Shown: positions 1-9,342, counted from the first letter of the stretch. The stretch is DNA of 45,063 bases from Opitutaceae bacterium (GCA_947471115.1 CANIXX010000003.1:1-45063); one strand, 5' to 3'. Translations and numbers: made by a program. The notes: a model not told the origin generated them from the sequence alone.

Positions 1-1439
1 GTGATTTTAACCAAGTCGCTAACCATGCCCTTTATGCTGCAACCGTTGTCGGTCTCCCACATCAGGATGGAGGGGTGGTTGCGGTCGCGGATGATGAGGT
101 TCCGGTGCAGCTCCTTCTTCAGCGTGAGCATCGGACCGGAAGCCTTCTGCAAGACGTATTCATCATCGCCGCTCGGCTGGGCGATCATCACTCCATAAGC
201 GTCGCAGGCGGCGACGGTCTCCGGACTGCTGGCGCAATGGCCGGGCCGAACAAAACGGCCCCCGGCCTCGGCCACGAGACGGATATCGCGCCACTGCTGC
301 TCCTCGGGCACCGCAGTGCCCAAGGCAGGGTATTCATAGCGCAGGCCGAACCCCCACAGCACATGCGGCCGTCCATTGATCGACGGATAATACCGGTCCC
401 AAGTAATCACCCGGATGCCGAGCGGACTTTCGACCACATCCACCACCCGACCGTCGCGCTTCACCGTACTCACCACCTTGTAGAGGTAAGGCTTCCCATA
501 AGGACTCCAGGCGGGATACCACAACTTGGGATTGGCGATGTTGGCCAATTGGCTGAACACATGGGACTGCTGGCTGGGAATGGTCGCGGATTCCGTCAAC
601 GACGCGACCACCTTGCGATCGGCATCAACCACCGTGGTGGTTAATTCGATGGTTTTCGCGGAGGACGACTCGTTTTCCACGTTGGTCTTCACGCTGATCT
701 TGGCGGCCGTGTCATCGGCGGAAACGGTCGCCACATGGGTGCCCCATTTCTTCACCACCGCATAGACGTTGAGCGGTACATATACCTGATCGGTAACAAT
801 CAGCTTCACCGGCCGGAAAATGCCCCCCATCCCCATGGAGAACATAAACCGGGTACCGAAACCCGGCGCCACAAACCAGGGAGCCTTACCGTTGGAGACG
901 CGTACCGCTAGAGTGTTACCGTCCGGACCAAATTTCACCACCTTGGTCACATCGACCACGAAACCCACAAAACCATGGACATGAGTGGCCTCCTGATTGG
1001 CGACGGCACTGCTCCCTGGCATGAAAGTGCCATTAATATACACAGCAGCGGCAACGTTAACGCCCTCGAACTCTATAAATATTTTCCGATCTTTGAGCGA
1101 CTCGTCCAAGATGAAGCTTTTCCGGTACCATGCAGTGTCCTGATAGGGCTTATCGTAGCCCTTTTTTATGTTCACATAAGTGTCGGTATCATTGAAGCAG
1201 TGGGGAATGCCCACGCTCTGCCAAGACCGGTCATCAAAGCCGGGTTCTTTCGCCTCAGGGAAGGGATCACCCTGGGCAAACTTCCACCCCGTATTGCCCA
1301 GATTAATGGTAACCCGGTGGCCGGTATCGGCCTGGGGGGCCGCGTTGCATAAGACGGTAACGGCGATCCACAATAAGGAGACGCGCAACCCACGGGACCA
1401 CCTCGATAGCGAATCAAAAACAGGATAAGAGGAGCACAT
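1..1439 (-). CDS. Glycoside hydrolase family 2-like (beta-galactosidase type), secreted; 3' end truncated by the window edge
   Basis: Absent from the ORF track because it has no stop inside the window. Manual minus-strand translation from ATG at 1439 gives MCSSYPVFDSLSRWSRGLRVSLLWIAVTVLCNAAPQADTGHRVTINLGNTGWKFAQGDPFPEAKEPGFDDRSWQSVGIPHCFNDTD...DTAWYRKSFILDESLKDRKIFIEFEGVNVAAAVYINGT..., then ...DRNHPSILMWETDNG near the window start. This is a GH2 jelly-roll / TIM-barrel signature. Confidence 0.82.
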   Translation of the reverse strand, partial: MCSSYPVFDSLSRWSRGLRVSLLWIAVTVLCNAAPQADTGHRVTINLGNTGWKFAQGDPFPEAKEPGFDDRSWQSVGIPHCFNDTDTYVNIKKGYDKPYQDTAWYRKSFILDESLKDRKIFIEFEGVNVAAAVYINGTFMPGSSAVANQEATHVHGFVGFVVDVTKVVKFGPDGNTLAVRVSNGKAPWFVAPGFGTRFMFSMGMGGIFRPVKLIVTDQVYVPLNVYAVVKKWGTHVATVSADDTAAKISVKTNVENESSSAKTIELTTTVVDADRKVVASLTESATIPSQQSHVFSQLANIANPKLWYPAWSPYGKPYLYKVVSTVKRDGRVVDVVESPLGIRVITWDRYYPSINGRPHVLWGFGLRYEYPALGTAVPEEQQWRDIRLVAEAGGRFVRPGHCASSPETVAACDAYGVMIAQPSGDDEYVLQKASGPMLTLKKELHRNLIIRDRNHPSILMWETDNGCSIKGMVSDLVKI

Positions 1440-1606
1440 AAAATTGTTTTAGCTGAATAAAATGAGGGGAAAGGAGGGACTCGCAGCACTGGTATAAATC
1501 AAGACAACGCCTATTTCAGAATTTTGCCGCTTTTTCTTATTTGGAGCGTGGCTATTGAATGCCGTTCTCCCGTGCCCCATTGCGCGTAATTTCCTAACGC
1601 GGGATA

Positions 1607-3079
1607 TCAGTTCTTCGGCTCATCTCGGTCTGCAAGCTCCTGGAGTTTTTTGCTGGTGATGAGCTGCACCTTGCCCCCATTCCTTGTTGCCAGTTTACCG
1701 AGCTTTGCCATCGAGTCGTTGGGGTTTTCGGCCGGCCCGACGAAAAGGAAAACATTCAACTCCGCGCGCTCTTTGAGTAGGGCCCGTTGCAGCTGGGAAA
1801 CATACAACAAAATCTCAGCGTACTCAGTGCCCTCTATATCATTATACCCTCCTGGTACATGAATCGGCTTCCCCTCTTTGTTGCTCCAGCCTGTGTAGTC
1901 GCGCTGGATACTAAACCCCTGACGCTTGAGCGCGGCTTGGAAATCAGAATCCCAAATCCGGTTAACGTTCTGAATCACAAACGGGGGCTTCCCCTGCGCC
2001 TTGAGCTTGGCGTTGATCGCATTCAACTGGGCTTGAGCCTTGGCATCGGAGGCGCTGCGAGCGGCGCGGACAGCCTCGACGTCCACTCCGGCGCGTTTTA
2101 ACTCGGCGAGTGTTTGCTCGTACGCCTTTTTGCGCTTGGCGAGTTCCGCCCCATCTACTTTCCCAATTCCTTTTCCTGGCCCTGTGGTGATTGTGTAGAT
2201 CACATCGGGGCCCATTTCGAGGCCGCAGCGCAGTGCCTTTAGCCACAGCGATACGGATAAGTCCGAATCGAGGCCGGCATTTGGCAGCGGCTTCGGCGCC
2301 CATGCGACCCGCCTCACTCCTTTTAGGCCCAGTTTTGCCGAATCGGTATTAAGAGGTTTGAACCACTCAAAGAACCGAGTCTTGTTGGCAGTGGTCGCTG
2401 GCAGCAACTTGGTGTCGAACGGGCTGACCATGCCGCCCATGTCATTATCTGAATCAAAGAGGACGACACCGAATTCGGCACTTGGGGGGAGGCGGCTGAC
2501 CAGTTTCATTGTCTCTTCGCGAATGATCTTAAATGCCTCGAATCCGCCCTTGCGGATGTCCAAGAGCCTTGGGCCGACCTCGATCACAAAAACGACCTTG
2601 GAGGCGCGCTGGCTAGTGGTGCCCAAAAAACTCATACTCATAAACCCACTGCCTAACCCAGACCCCGCCCCCAGACCCGTGCCGTAACCGGTTCCGGTGC
2701 CCATCCCACCGGCTCCGGACCCGAACCCTGTGCCAGCGAGCGCACTCGCTCCTACCGATGGCAGGTCCGGCAAGGCCGGAAGCGCCAACGCATTCGACGC
2801 GGTTGAGAAAATACGATTGGCCGAAACCGGCGAGGCGCTGGCCGAGCCACCGCCTTTACGGGCGACTTGCAGGCGGTGTTCAGCCTTTTTTTGTAAGATG
2901 TTTTCGGAAGCGGCCGCCGCCTCGAAGTTTTTCTTTTTACCGAGGATCTGTTCGCTGACGACAAAGTAGCCGGCCACGGCGACCAGAACCATGTGTACGA
3001 TTACGGTGGTTAGTAAGGGTACACTGGAGGTTAGTCGGGTGTAGAGTTTTTTAGAAAGGCGCGGAGTGGGGGTGGACAT
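1607..3079 (-). CDS. Membrane-anchored vWA-like domain protein with Gly-rich linker
   Basis: 490 aa ORF; N-terminal TM (LLTTVIVHMVLVAVAGYFVV), Gly/Ser-rich spacer (GTGFGSGAGGMGTGTGYGTGLGAGSGLGSGF), then SKVVFVIEVGPRLLD...EFGVVLFDSDND as in vWA-like folds. Confidence 0.6.
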   Translation of the reverse strand: MSTPTPRLSKKLYTRLTSSVPLLTTVIVHMVLVAVAGYFVVSEQILGKKKNFEAAAASENILQKKAEHRLQVARKGGGSASASPVSANRIFSTASNALALPALPDLPSVGASALAGTGFGSGAGGMGTGTGYGTGLGAGSGLGSGFMSMSFLGTTSQRASKVVFVIEVGPRLLDIRKGGFEAFKIIREETMKLVSRLPPSAEFGVVLFDSDNDMGGMVSPFDTKLLPATTANKTRFFEWFKPLNTDSAKLGLKGVRRVAWAPKPLPNAGLDSDLSVSLWLKALRCGLEMGPDVIYTITTGPGKGIGKVDGAELAKRKKAYEQTLAELKRAGVDVEAVRAARSASDAKAQAQLNAINAKLKAQGKPPFVIQNVNRIWDSDFQAALKRQGFSIQRDYTGWSNKEGKPIHVPGGYNDIEGTEYAEILLYVSQLQRALLKERAELNVFLFVGPAENPNDSMAKLGKLATRNGGKVQLITSKKLQELADRDEPKN

Positions 3080-3180
3080 ACAGAGAGGATTTACTAACTC
3101 ATATGAAACTAAATCCGTTAAGCGTTGGGGTGTAACGTCGGCTTAGTTTTTTCCGGATCACAGACAAAATTCGTTTTTTT

Positions 3181-3191
3181 GGGGGGGGGGG
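3181..3191. repeat. Homopolymer G11 tract preceded by T7
   Basis: Direct reading: cgtttttttgggggggggggacg upstream of the minus-strand vWA-like gene. Confidence 0.9.
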
Positions 3192-3409
3192 ACGTAATCG
3201 AGGTAAAAGAGGTACTCCTGTCGCCCTCATTATGCTGCATATCAACCCGCCCCAATAGCTATTTTCGCGTATTTAAGGTGCTTTTTTGCGCATAATATTA
3301 GTGGCGCGAGCCTCCGGAACACATACCGACAGTTAACCGGCAAGATAAAGTTCGCCCATGCCGTGGGCGCGAGAGGAGGCACTGGTCGGGGGGCAAAATC
3401 ACACGGTTC

Positions 3410-3764
3410 ACCGCAATCCAACCGAATTAATCCATGCGCATTTGTGCCCATCGACTCATCATCAGCCCCGGCGGGTTACGCAGTCGGTATTCAAGCCGCC
3501 AGAGGACGCCACATGGCAAAACCAAGTTGAGCGATGGCGCCCGTTGATGTTAAAATTTAGGCCAACGCCCCACTTCGACCGGTTCAAATTCACACCACTT
3601 GCGCAAAGTTGTATGTTTTGGGGTGTCCGCGTGGGTATCCGAACGGCGTTGCGAGTGCTAAGGTTGGGATTCGTTTTAAGCACCGTCATCAGTTCAGGCA
3701 ATTCACCTCGGCGCATCCTCCACCTGTTCGTTTTAAATTTGCAGCCGCCATCGCTTTATCCACT
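3410..3764 (+). repeat. Imperfect direct repeat copy 1 (leader + signal-peptide start of a lost PEP-CTERM-type gene)
   Basis: Aligns with 6521..6873, e.g. accaagttgagcgatggcgYccgttgatg, tttaggccaacgcc, cgcaaagttgtatgttt, gctttatccact. The position matching the downstream gene's ATG is GCG here. Confidence 0.8.
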
Positions 3765-3926
3765 ACCAACGTGGTCAAAAACGGCTTGGTCCATGGACAG
3801 AATAACACAACGGATGCCTTAGGTATCTCGACTGACCCAGGCTCGTGGAGACCCCAAGTTCCACTCGCAGCTTAATTACGCTCAAATTACTGCAATACAG
3901 GCTATTAAAGAATTTTAACCCCACCC

Positions 3927-6068
3927 ATGAAGTTCATTTCGTTCTGTCTGCTAATGCTGAGTGTGATTTCCCACGCTGAAACCACGATTTCTCCTGTAGA
4001 TTCCCCTCAATTGCGGTTTGCCTTGGCGGAAATCAAAAGCGCGGCGAGGGGCGCGAACCAAACCGTGCCCGAGATCACCATCGAGTTGAAAACGGGCCCA
4101 GCTCAGAGCTATCAAATCGAGCGTGAGGGTTCCAAAGTACGCGTGATCGGCGGCGACGCGAACGGGGCGATGTATGGAGGTTTGGATGTTGCGGAGGCAG
4201 TCCGCTTGGGAACCCTCGCGGAACTCAAGGGCGGCGAGCATAAGCCCCACATTGCCAAACGCGGCATCAAGCTCAACGTCCCGCTGGATCTGCGCACGCC
4301 GAGTTACTCAGACAGTGGCGACGCTGCGCAGGCAAACATTCCGGAAATGTGGAAGCGTGAGTTCTGGACTGAGCTCCTGGACGGCATGGCGCGGAACCGT
4401 TACAACGTTCTCTCGCTGTGGAACCTGCATCCCTTCCCGTCCATGGTGAAGGTGCCCGAATTTCCGGACGTCGCCCTCGACGACGTTTGGCGTACGCGGG
4501 AAAAGCTGCCGGAAGCTACCAGCTTCAAGGGCACCCTCATGGCCGAACCCGATCTGTTGGCCAACCATGAGGTGGTTAAAAAAATGGGGATCGACGAAAA
4601 AATTGCCTTCTGGCGGTGGATGATGCAGTACGCCCAAGAACGCGGGATCCAAGTTTATATATTTACATGGAACGTGTTTATTTACGGCGCCGAGGGAAAG
4701 CACGGCATCACCGACAGCTTGGAGAACGATATTACTAAAAAATATTACCGGACCAGCGTGCGGGAAATGGTGAAAACTTATCCTTTACTGGCGGGCATGG
4801 GAATCACGGCGGGCGAAGCGATGCCGAGGAAAATAAGTGCCAAGATCAAGGAAGCCTGGTTGTGGGACACCTATGGCGAGGGAGTGCGCGATGCCTTGAA
4901 GGATGAACCCAAGCGGGTGTTTCCGCTGATTCACCGGCTTCACTGGGCGGATGAGGGCGTGATTCTCAACGCCTTTAAAGATTATCCCGGTCCATTTGAA
5001 TTCAGCTTCAAGTATTCGATGGCCCACATGTATTCGATTCCCAATCCGCCCTTTATCCAGCCAATACTCAAGCAGCTAACCCGGGGAAGGAAAACGTGGC
5101 TAACCGTGCGTAACGACGATATTTATTCCTTCCGCTTCGGCGACCCGGTTTTTACGCGCAACTTCATCGTGAACATTCCGCCTGCCGAGAAAATCGCGGG
5201 CTTTTACATGGGGTCCGATGGCTATACGTGGGGTCGTGAATTTATCGATCGCAATCCGGCACCCGGTCCAAGGCCATTGGTCATGGAGAAACAATGGTAT
5301 TCATTTATGCTCTGGGGGCGGCTCGCCTACGAGCCTCAGCTGCCCGATTCCCATTTCGAGAAAGTCCTTGCTGCCCGCCATCCCAAGGCCGATTCAAAAT
5401 CTCTCTATAAAGCCCTTCAGGGCGCCTCGCAGGTCATGCCGTTGGTCAACCGATTTTTCTGGAAGCCCAACGACTACCAGTTCTTTCCCGAGGCGTGCTC
5501 AGGTCATCCCACATTAAAGGGATTCTACACCGTGAAGGACTTTATGGATGGAGTCTCCATGGAGGGTTCGTATGTGCTTAGTATCCGCGCCTGGCTGAAA
5601 AAACTCGCCGCCAAGGAGCCGATGAAGCAGACAACCCCGCTCCAAATCGCCGACGCCTTGGAAGCTGCCGCGGAGGAGACGATCCACTCGATCGAAGGCT
5701 TACGAAAGGCCTCGGAACAGGACTTGGAGTTGAAAAAGACCCTGAATGACTGTGAGGCATTGTCATGGCTGGGGCGCTATTATTCGGCGAAGATTCGCGC
5801 AGCCTGTTCGCTCGCGCAGTTTGACGCCAGTGATGACAAGGTGGAGCGCGAAGCGAGCATTCGATCTTTGACCGATGCGCTCTCCCACTGGAAGCAGTAC
5901 GCGGCGGTCCGCGATGGGCAATACCTCCCGGCACTCTACGCCAGGGTCGGCTACGTGGATATCACCGCCCTCACAACCAATGTAGCCGAGGACATCAAAA
6001 TCGCTCAAAGTTGGAAACCGAGCAGTTCCCGGAGCGCGCCCCGCGCGTCGGCCGGACCTGAGCTATAG
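3927..6068 (+). CDS. Secreted glycoside hydrolase, alpha-glucuronidase-like (GH67-type N-terminal region)
   Basis: 713 aa ORF; signal peptide MKFISFCLLMLSVISHA; SPQLRFALAEIKSA...YQIEREGSKVRVIGGDANGAMYGGLDVAEAVR...RGIKLNVPLDLRTPSYSD resembles the Glyco_hydro_67 N-terminal domain plus a TIM-barrel. Confidence 0.55.
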   Translation: MKFISFCLLMLSVISHAETTISPVDSPQLRFALAEIKSAARGANQTVPEITIELKTGPAQSYQIEREGSKVRVIGGDANGAMYGGLDVAEAVRLGTLAELKGGEHKPHIAKRGIKLNVPLDLRTPSYSDSGDAAQANIPEMWKREFWTELLDGMARNRYNVLSLWNLHPFPSMVKVPEFPDVALDDVWRTREKLPEATSFKGTLMAEPDLLANHEVVKKMGIDEKIAFWRWMMQYAQERGIQVYIFTWNVFIYGAEGKHGITDSLENDITKKYYRTSVREMVKTYPLLAGMGITAGEAMPRKISAKIKEAWLWDTYGEGVRDALKDEPKRVFPLIHRLHWADEGVILNAFKDYPGPFEFSFKYSMAHMYSIPNPPFIQPILKQLTRGRKTWLTVRNDDIYSFRFGDPVFTRNFIVNIPPAEKIAGFYMGSDGYTWGREFIDRNPAPGPRPLVMEKQWYSFMLWGRLAYEPQLPDSHFEKVLAARHPKADSKSLYKALQGASQVMPLVNRFFWKPNDYQFFPEACSGHPTLKGFYTVKDFMDGVSMEGSYVLSIRAWLKKLAAKEPMKQTTPLQIADALEAAAEETIHSIEGLRKASEQDLELKKTLNDCEALSWLGRYYSAKIRAACSLAQFDASDDKVEREASIRSLTDALSHWKQYAAVRDGQYLPALYARVGYVDITALTTNVAEDIKIAQSWKPSSSRSAPRASAGPEL

Positions 6069-6094
6069 TAAGATTAATTACCGCGGCCATACAC

Positions 6095-6185
6095 TCAGAA
6101 GGTGTATTTCATACTAAATTGCGTGCCGTCCACTCCCACCAGTCGCAGTTCGTGGTAAAACGCCTCGGGATACATCGGGTGCGTT
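6095..6185 (-). pseudogene. IS4-type transposase remnant (short internal fragment)
   Basis: Minus-strand reading gives HPMYPEAFYHELRLVGVDGTQFSMKYTF*, resembling the LRLVxxDGTxFSL region of IS4-family DDE transposases; no flanking ORF. Confidence 0.4.
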
Positions 6186-6394
6186 CGAGGAAATCACCCT
6201 TCGTCATTTTTTCACCAAGAAAACTCACGAAAAGGCCGCGAAACCCAATGGCACTGATTTTGATCGGCTTCATTTTCGCGTAATTTCATAATTTTAAGTG
6301 GTTAACTGGATTGATCGTGTCGATTGCTCCGTGGTTTGCCCTACAGCGACACACCTCGGAGGCTCGCGGCAAAAGCCGGAAAATAATGAGGCGA

Positions 6395-6425
6395 AAGTAG
6401 CGCAGACTGGAAGTCTGCGCTACTT
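6395..6425. repeat. Perfect 14-bp palindrome/hairpin (REP-like or terminator-like)
   Basis: AAGTAGCGCAGACT-GGA-AGTCTGCGCTACTT; perfect inverted repeat, 3-nt loop, intergenic. Confidence 0.85.
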
Positions 6426-6520
6426 GCCTGTGGCCCAGCCAAGGCCAACTTAATCGGGTATCCAACTCTCATGCTACTAATAGCATCTGGATTGTTACTT
6501 GAGCGGCATTGGGGCGATCC

Positions 6521-6873
6521 ACCGCAATCCAGTCAGATTGGTCCATGCGCATTTATGCCCATCGGCTCTTCTGCAGTCCCGGCGGATTGCGCCGTCGATA
6601 TTCCAAACGCCGGAGGACGTCACACGACAAAACCAAGTTGAGCGATGGCGTCCGTTGATGCTGAAATTTAGGCCAACGCCTCATTTCCGACCGGTTCAAA
6701 TTCGCGTCATTTACGCAAAGTTGTATGTTTTATGGCGCTTCAGTGAATATCCGAACGACGTTGCGAATGTTAAGGTGTGCTTAGTTTTAAGCACTACATC
6801 AGCTCAATCGCTAACCACTATGCATCCTTCCAACGTTCGCCTCAAATTAACCACAGCCGTTGCTTTATCCACT
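6521..6873 (+). repeat. Imperfect direct repeat copy 2 (leader + first codons of the PEP-CTERM gene)
   Basis: Counterpart of 3410..3764, covering about 300 nt upstream of ATG 6820 plus the start of the signal peptide. Confidence 0.8.
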
Positions 6874-8166
6874 CTCGCCGCCGCTATAAGCAGTGCCGCT
6901 GATATTACGGCAACGCTGACGGCGAACCCAACTGCCAATTTCAACCTGACGAGCGATTCGACGATCAGCGGCTCCACCGACCTCGCTCTATCTGGGGATT
7001 TCACCAATAGTGGGGCCAGCAACAGACTAACGGTCAATAACACAGGACTAACCACCTTTGCCGGGCCTGTGTGGATTAGTGAAAGCACCGCTAATCGCAG
7101 TCTCACGTTCAGCGGCACTGGGAACATCCTCATCAGTGGTGCGATCGGCAAAAACGCAGCCGGCGGGAGCGCGTCGACAAATGGAAATTTTTCTTATAGC
7201 GGCAGTGGAATCCTTACTTTGGCAGGTGCCAATACCTTCGGCGGAAGTATTGGCGTGAGTGGTGGCGGCACGGTCAGTGTGAGTAATCTCAGTACGGCCA
7301 CACCCACATCTATCTCCTTTTTTCGCATCGGCGGAGGTACTTCGACTAGCACCGGCCGATTGCTCTACACAGGCAGCGGAGAAACTTACAACAAGCAGAT
7401 CGGAGTCGGAACAGCTGTCGGAGACTCGGTCGGTATCATTGACCAAACTGGAACTGGGCAGCTCACTCTGAGTGGCGGTGTCACGGCATCCCATAGTGGC
7501 AATAAAACACTTATCCTTCAGGGCTCAACCAACGGCGCGGTCGCGGCGATCACCAAAGGCTTAAGCACCAGCTTTGCCCTCATCAAACAGGGCGCGGGCA
7601 CCTGGTCGCTCTCTGGAGTCAACGACTTCACCGGCACGACCACGGTTGAGCAGGGGACATTGACGCTGACGGGTTCACTTGCCAGCACTCGCATCGCGGT
7701 GGGCAACGGGGCGACCTTTGACTTCCAAAAATCAGGAACCAACGTTTTGACCAGAAACTTTACCCTGACCGAGGGTGCCTCGCTGATCGGCAGTGCTACC
7801 AACAGTTTTGCCTCCAGCGGAACCACCACGCTGGCGGCCGACCTCAGCGACGGGTTCACCGCGATCACCTTAGGGGCCACCTTCACTGCCTCAGGCATCC
7901 TCAACTTCGACTTAACTAATATATCTGAGGGAGTTTACGGATTGTTTTCCGGTACGACCCCGACAGGAGCGTTCACCAGCGTGGTCGGTACCGGTTTCAT
8001 CACCGCAGATAACTTCACGGGCACGGTGAACGGATTTAACTATTCTTTTAATAATAGCTCAAACACACTCTCGATTTCGGCAGTTCCTGAGCCGGCGACC
8101 TACGGTGCCTTGGCCGGATTGGGTATTTTGGGCTTTGCGGTTTACCGCCGCCGCCGGGCAAGCTAA
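6820..8166 (+). CDS. Autotransporter-associated beta-strand repeat protein with PEP-CTERM sorting signal
   Basis: Re-started at ATG 6820 (MHPSNVRLKLTTAVALSTLAAAISSAA signal peptide) rather than 6499; repeats such as GTGNILISG, GSGILTLAGANTFGG; C-terminus VPEPATYGALAGLGILGFAVYRRRRAS. Confidence 0.85.
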   Translation: MHPSNVRLKLTTAVALSTLAAAISSAADITATLTANPTANFNLTSDSTISGSTDLALSGDFTNSGASNRLTVNNTGLTTFAGPVWISESTANRSLTFSGTGNILISGAIGKNAAGGSASTNGNFSYSGSGILTLAGANTFGGSIGVSGGGTVSVSNLSTATPTSISFFRIGGGTSTSTGRLLYTGSGETYNKQIGVGTAVGDSVGIIDQTGTGQLTLSGGVTASHSGNKTLILQGSTNGAVAAITKGLSTSFALIKQGAGTWSLSGVNDFTGTTTVEQGTLTLTGSLASTRIAVGNGATFDFQKSGTNVLTRNFTLTEGASLIGSATNSFASSGTTTLAADLSDGFTAITLGATFTASGILNFDLTNISEGVYGLFSGTTPTGAFTSVVGTGFITADNFTGTVNGFNYSFNNSSNTLSISAVPEPATYGALAGLGILGFAVYRRRRAS

Positions 8167-8314
8167 GTACGCGAATAGAATACTCTGGGTATAGGTAGCA
8201 CATGAGCGGTTGGCAGTATTTTACCCACCGCTTTCCAATCGATACGTCGAGTACGCTTGATGATGCAAGTGATTGATTCCGTTTCGCACTCAAAGCAATA
8301 CAAACAAACCGGTT

Positions 8315-8403
8315 TTAACCGCTAATGAATGCTAATGGCCGCCAATAAAAACCAGGGCGAATTGCTTCTGAATTAGCGTATCTTAGCGTTCATTAGCTGT
8401 TAA
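8315..8403. repeat. Imperfect inverted repeat, 32-nt arms (25/32 by hand count)
   Basis: TTAACCGCTAATGAATGCTAATGGCCGCCAAT (8315-8346) against the reverse complement of 8372-8403, TTAACAGCTAATGAACGCTAAGATACGCTAAT. Confidence 0.8.
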
Positions 8404-8580
8404 GAATCCTTAGATGAATACTTGGCCGGCTGATCGCTCCAGACTTGGTTGGCGTAGTGGTAGTTGGGTTTTTATTCGTATGAATGCAAAGCGGCATCAG
8501 GCCGCTGACCACGGGCCGCCGCCAACAGTTTGAGCATAATACTCCATCCAAATAATAGGATACGGCGAATGCAAAATGGC
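8400..8580 (-). pseudogene. Decayed 3' fragment of an unidentified protein gene
   Basis: Minus-strand reading gives ILHSPYPIIWMEYYAQTVGGGPWSAA*, then in the next frame DAALHSYE*KPNYHYANQVWSDQPAKYSSKDS*: one frameshift and one internal stop. Confidence 0.5.
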
Positions 8581-8586
8581 GTTGGT

Positions 8587-9342
8587 TTATCGCGGCGCGG
8601 GAACGGCAGACGGAGTCGGCGGCATAGGGAGGTCGCCGACGGTTAGAATGCTGATATTATTAAACTCGGCGGTCATCGGGTAGGCTAGTAACAGCAAACG
8701 AGGGGCACTCAACTTAGGCAGGCCGGTTTTAACCGCCACCGGACGCCCATCCTCACTGCGTGTGGCGAAGATCTTAATCGGCATGAAGGTGGTGGCGCTA
8801 CTCACGTCCAAGTCGGCCGATTGATGGGGATTAATAGAAGCCTGAGTGCCCGCCAAGACCACCGCCAGTTTAACCGGACATAAATTATAAAAGCGCACAT
8901 GCTTATCTGCAATATCTCCACCCCAAAACTCAATGGGAGTAAACTGGTAAGGATAGGGAGAAAGGGCCCGATTATACCTGACCAGAAACAGAGCCCCTTT
9001 CCAGGCAGGAGGAAAACTCAGGCTGGCCAGGGTCTTGCGCTCCTCCCGTTCACCTTTCTTAACCGTTTTAAAAAGAGTCAGCGGCAGCCCCCGCCGGAAT
9101 TCGATTACCGGAGACTGCCCGCCAGGGCCGAGCAGAAGCTCATTTATACCAGTACCACTGTCCAGTAAAGCCTGCAGATCAGGTTCGGGTTGGCCGTCAG
9201 GCAGATCACCGGAGCTGACATATACAAAGCGAACCGGCAGAATCGACTGTGCACCGGAAGCCTCGGATGGTTGTCCGTGCATCAGCGTGCCGATGAACGG
9301 GATGGCCGCTATTATACAAATGGACTTAATTAGTTTATTCAT
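8587..9342 (-). CDS. Small secreted protein of uncharacterised family (paralog of 11489..12238)
   Basis: Re-started at MNKLIKSICIIAAIPFIGTLMHG. Shares FTPIEFWG, KHVRFYNLCPVKLAV, VKTGLPK and AYPMTAEFNNIS with the paralog. Confidence 0.75.
   Translation of the reverse strand: MNKLIKSICIIAAIPFIGTLMHGQPSEASGAQSILPVRFVYVSSGDLPDGQPEPDLQALLDSGTGINELLLGPGGQSPVIEFRRGLPLTLFKTVKKGEREERKTLASLSFPPAWKGALFLVRYNRALSPYPYQFTPIEFWGGDIADKHVRFYNLCPVKLAVVLAGTQASINPHQSADLDVSSATTFMPIKIFATRSEDGRPVAVKTGLPKLSAPRLLLLAYPMTAEFNNISILTVGDLPMPPTPSAVPAPR

Noticed and set aside
75-644. 189-aa plus-strand ORF at window start
   Set aside because: Antisense shadow of the partial GH2 gene read on the minus strand.
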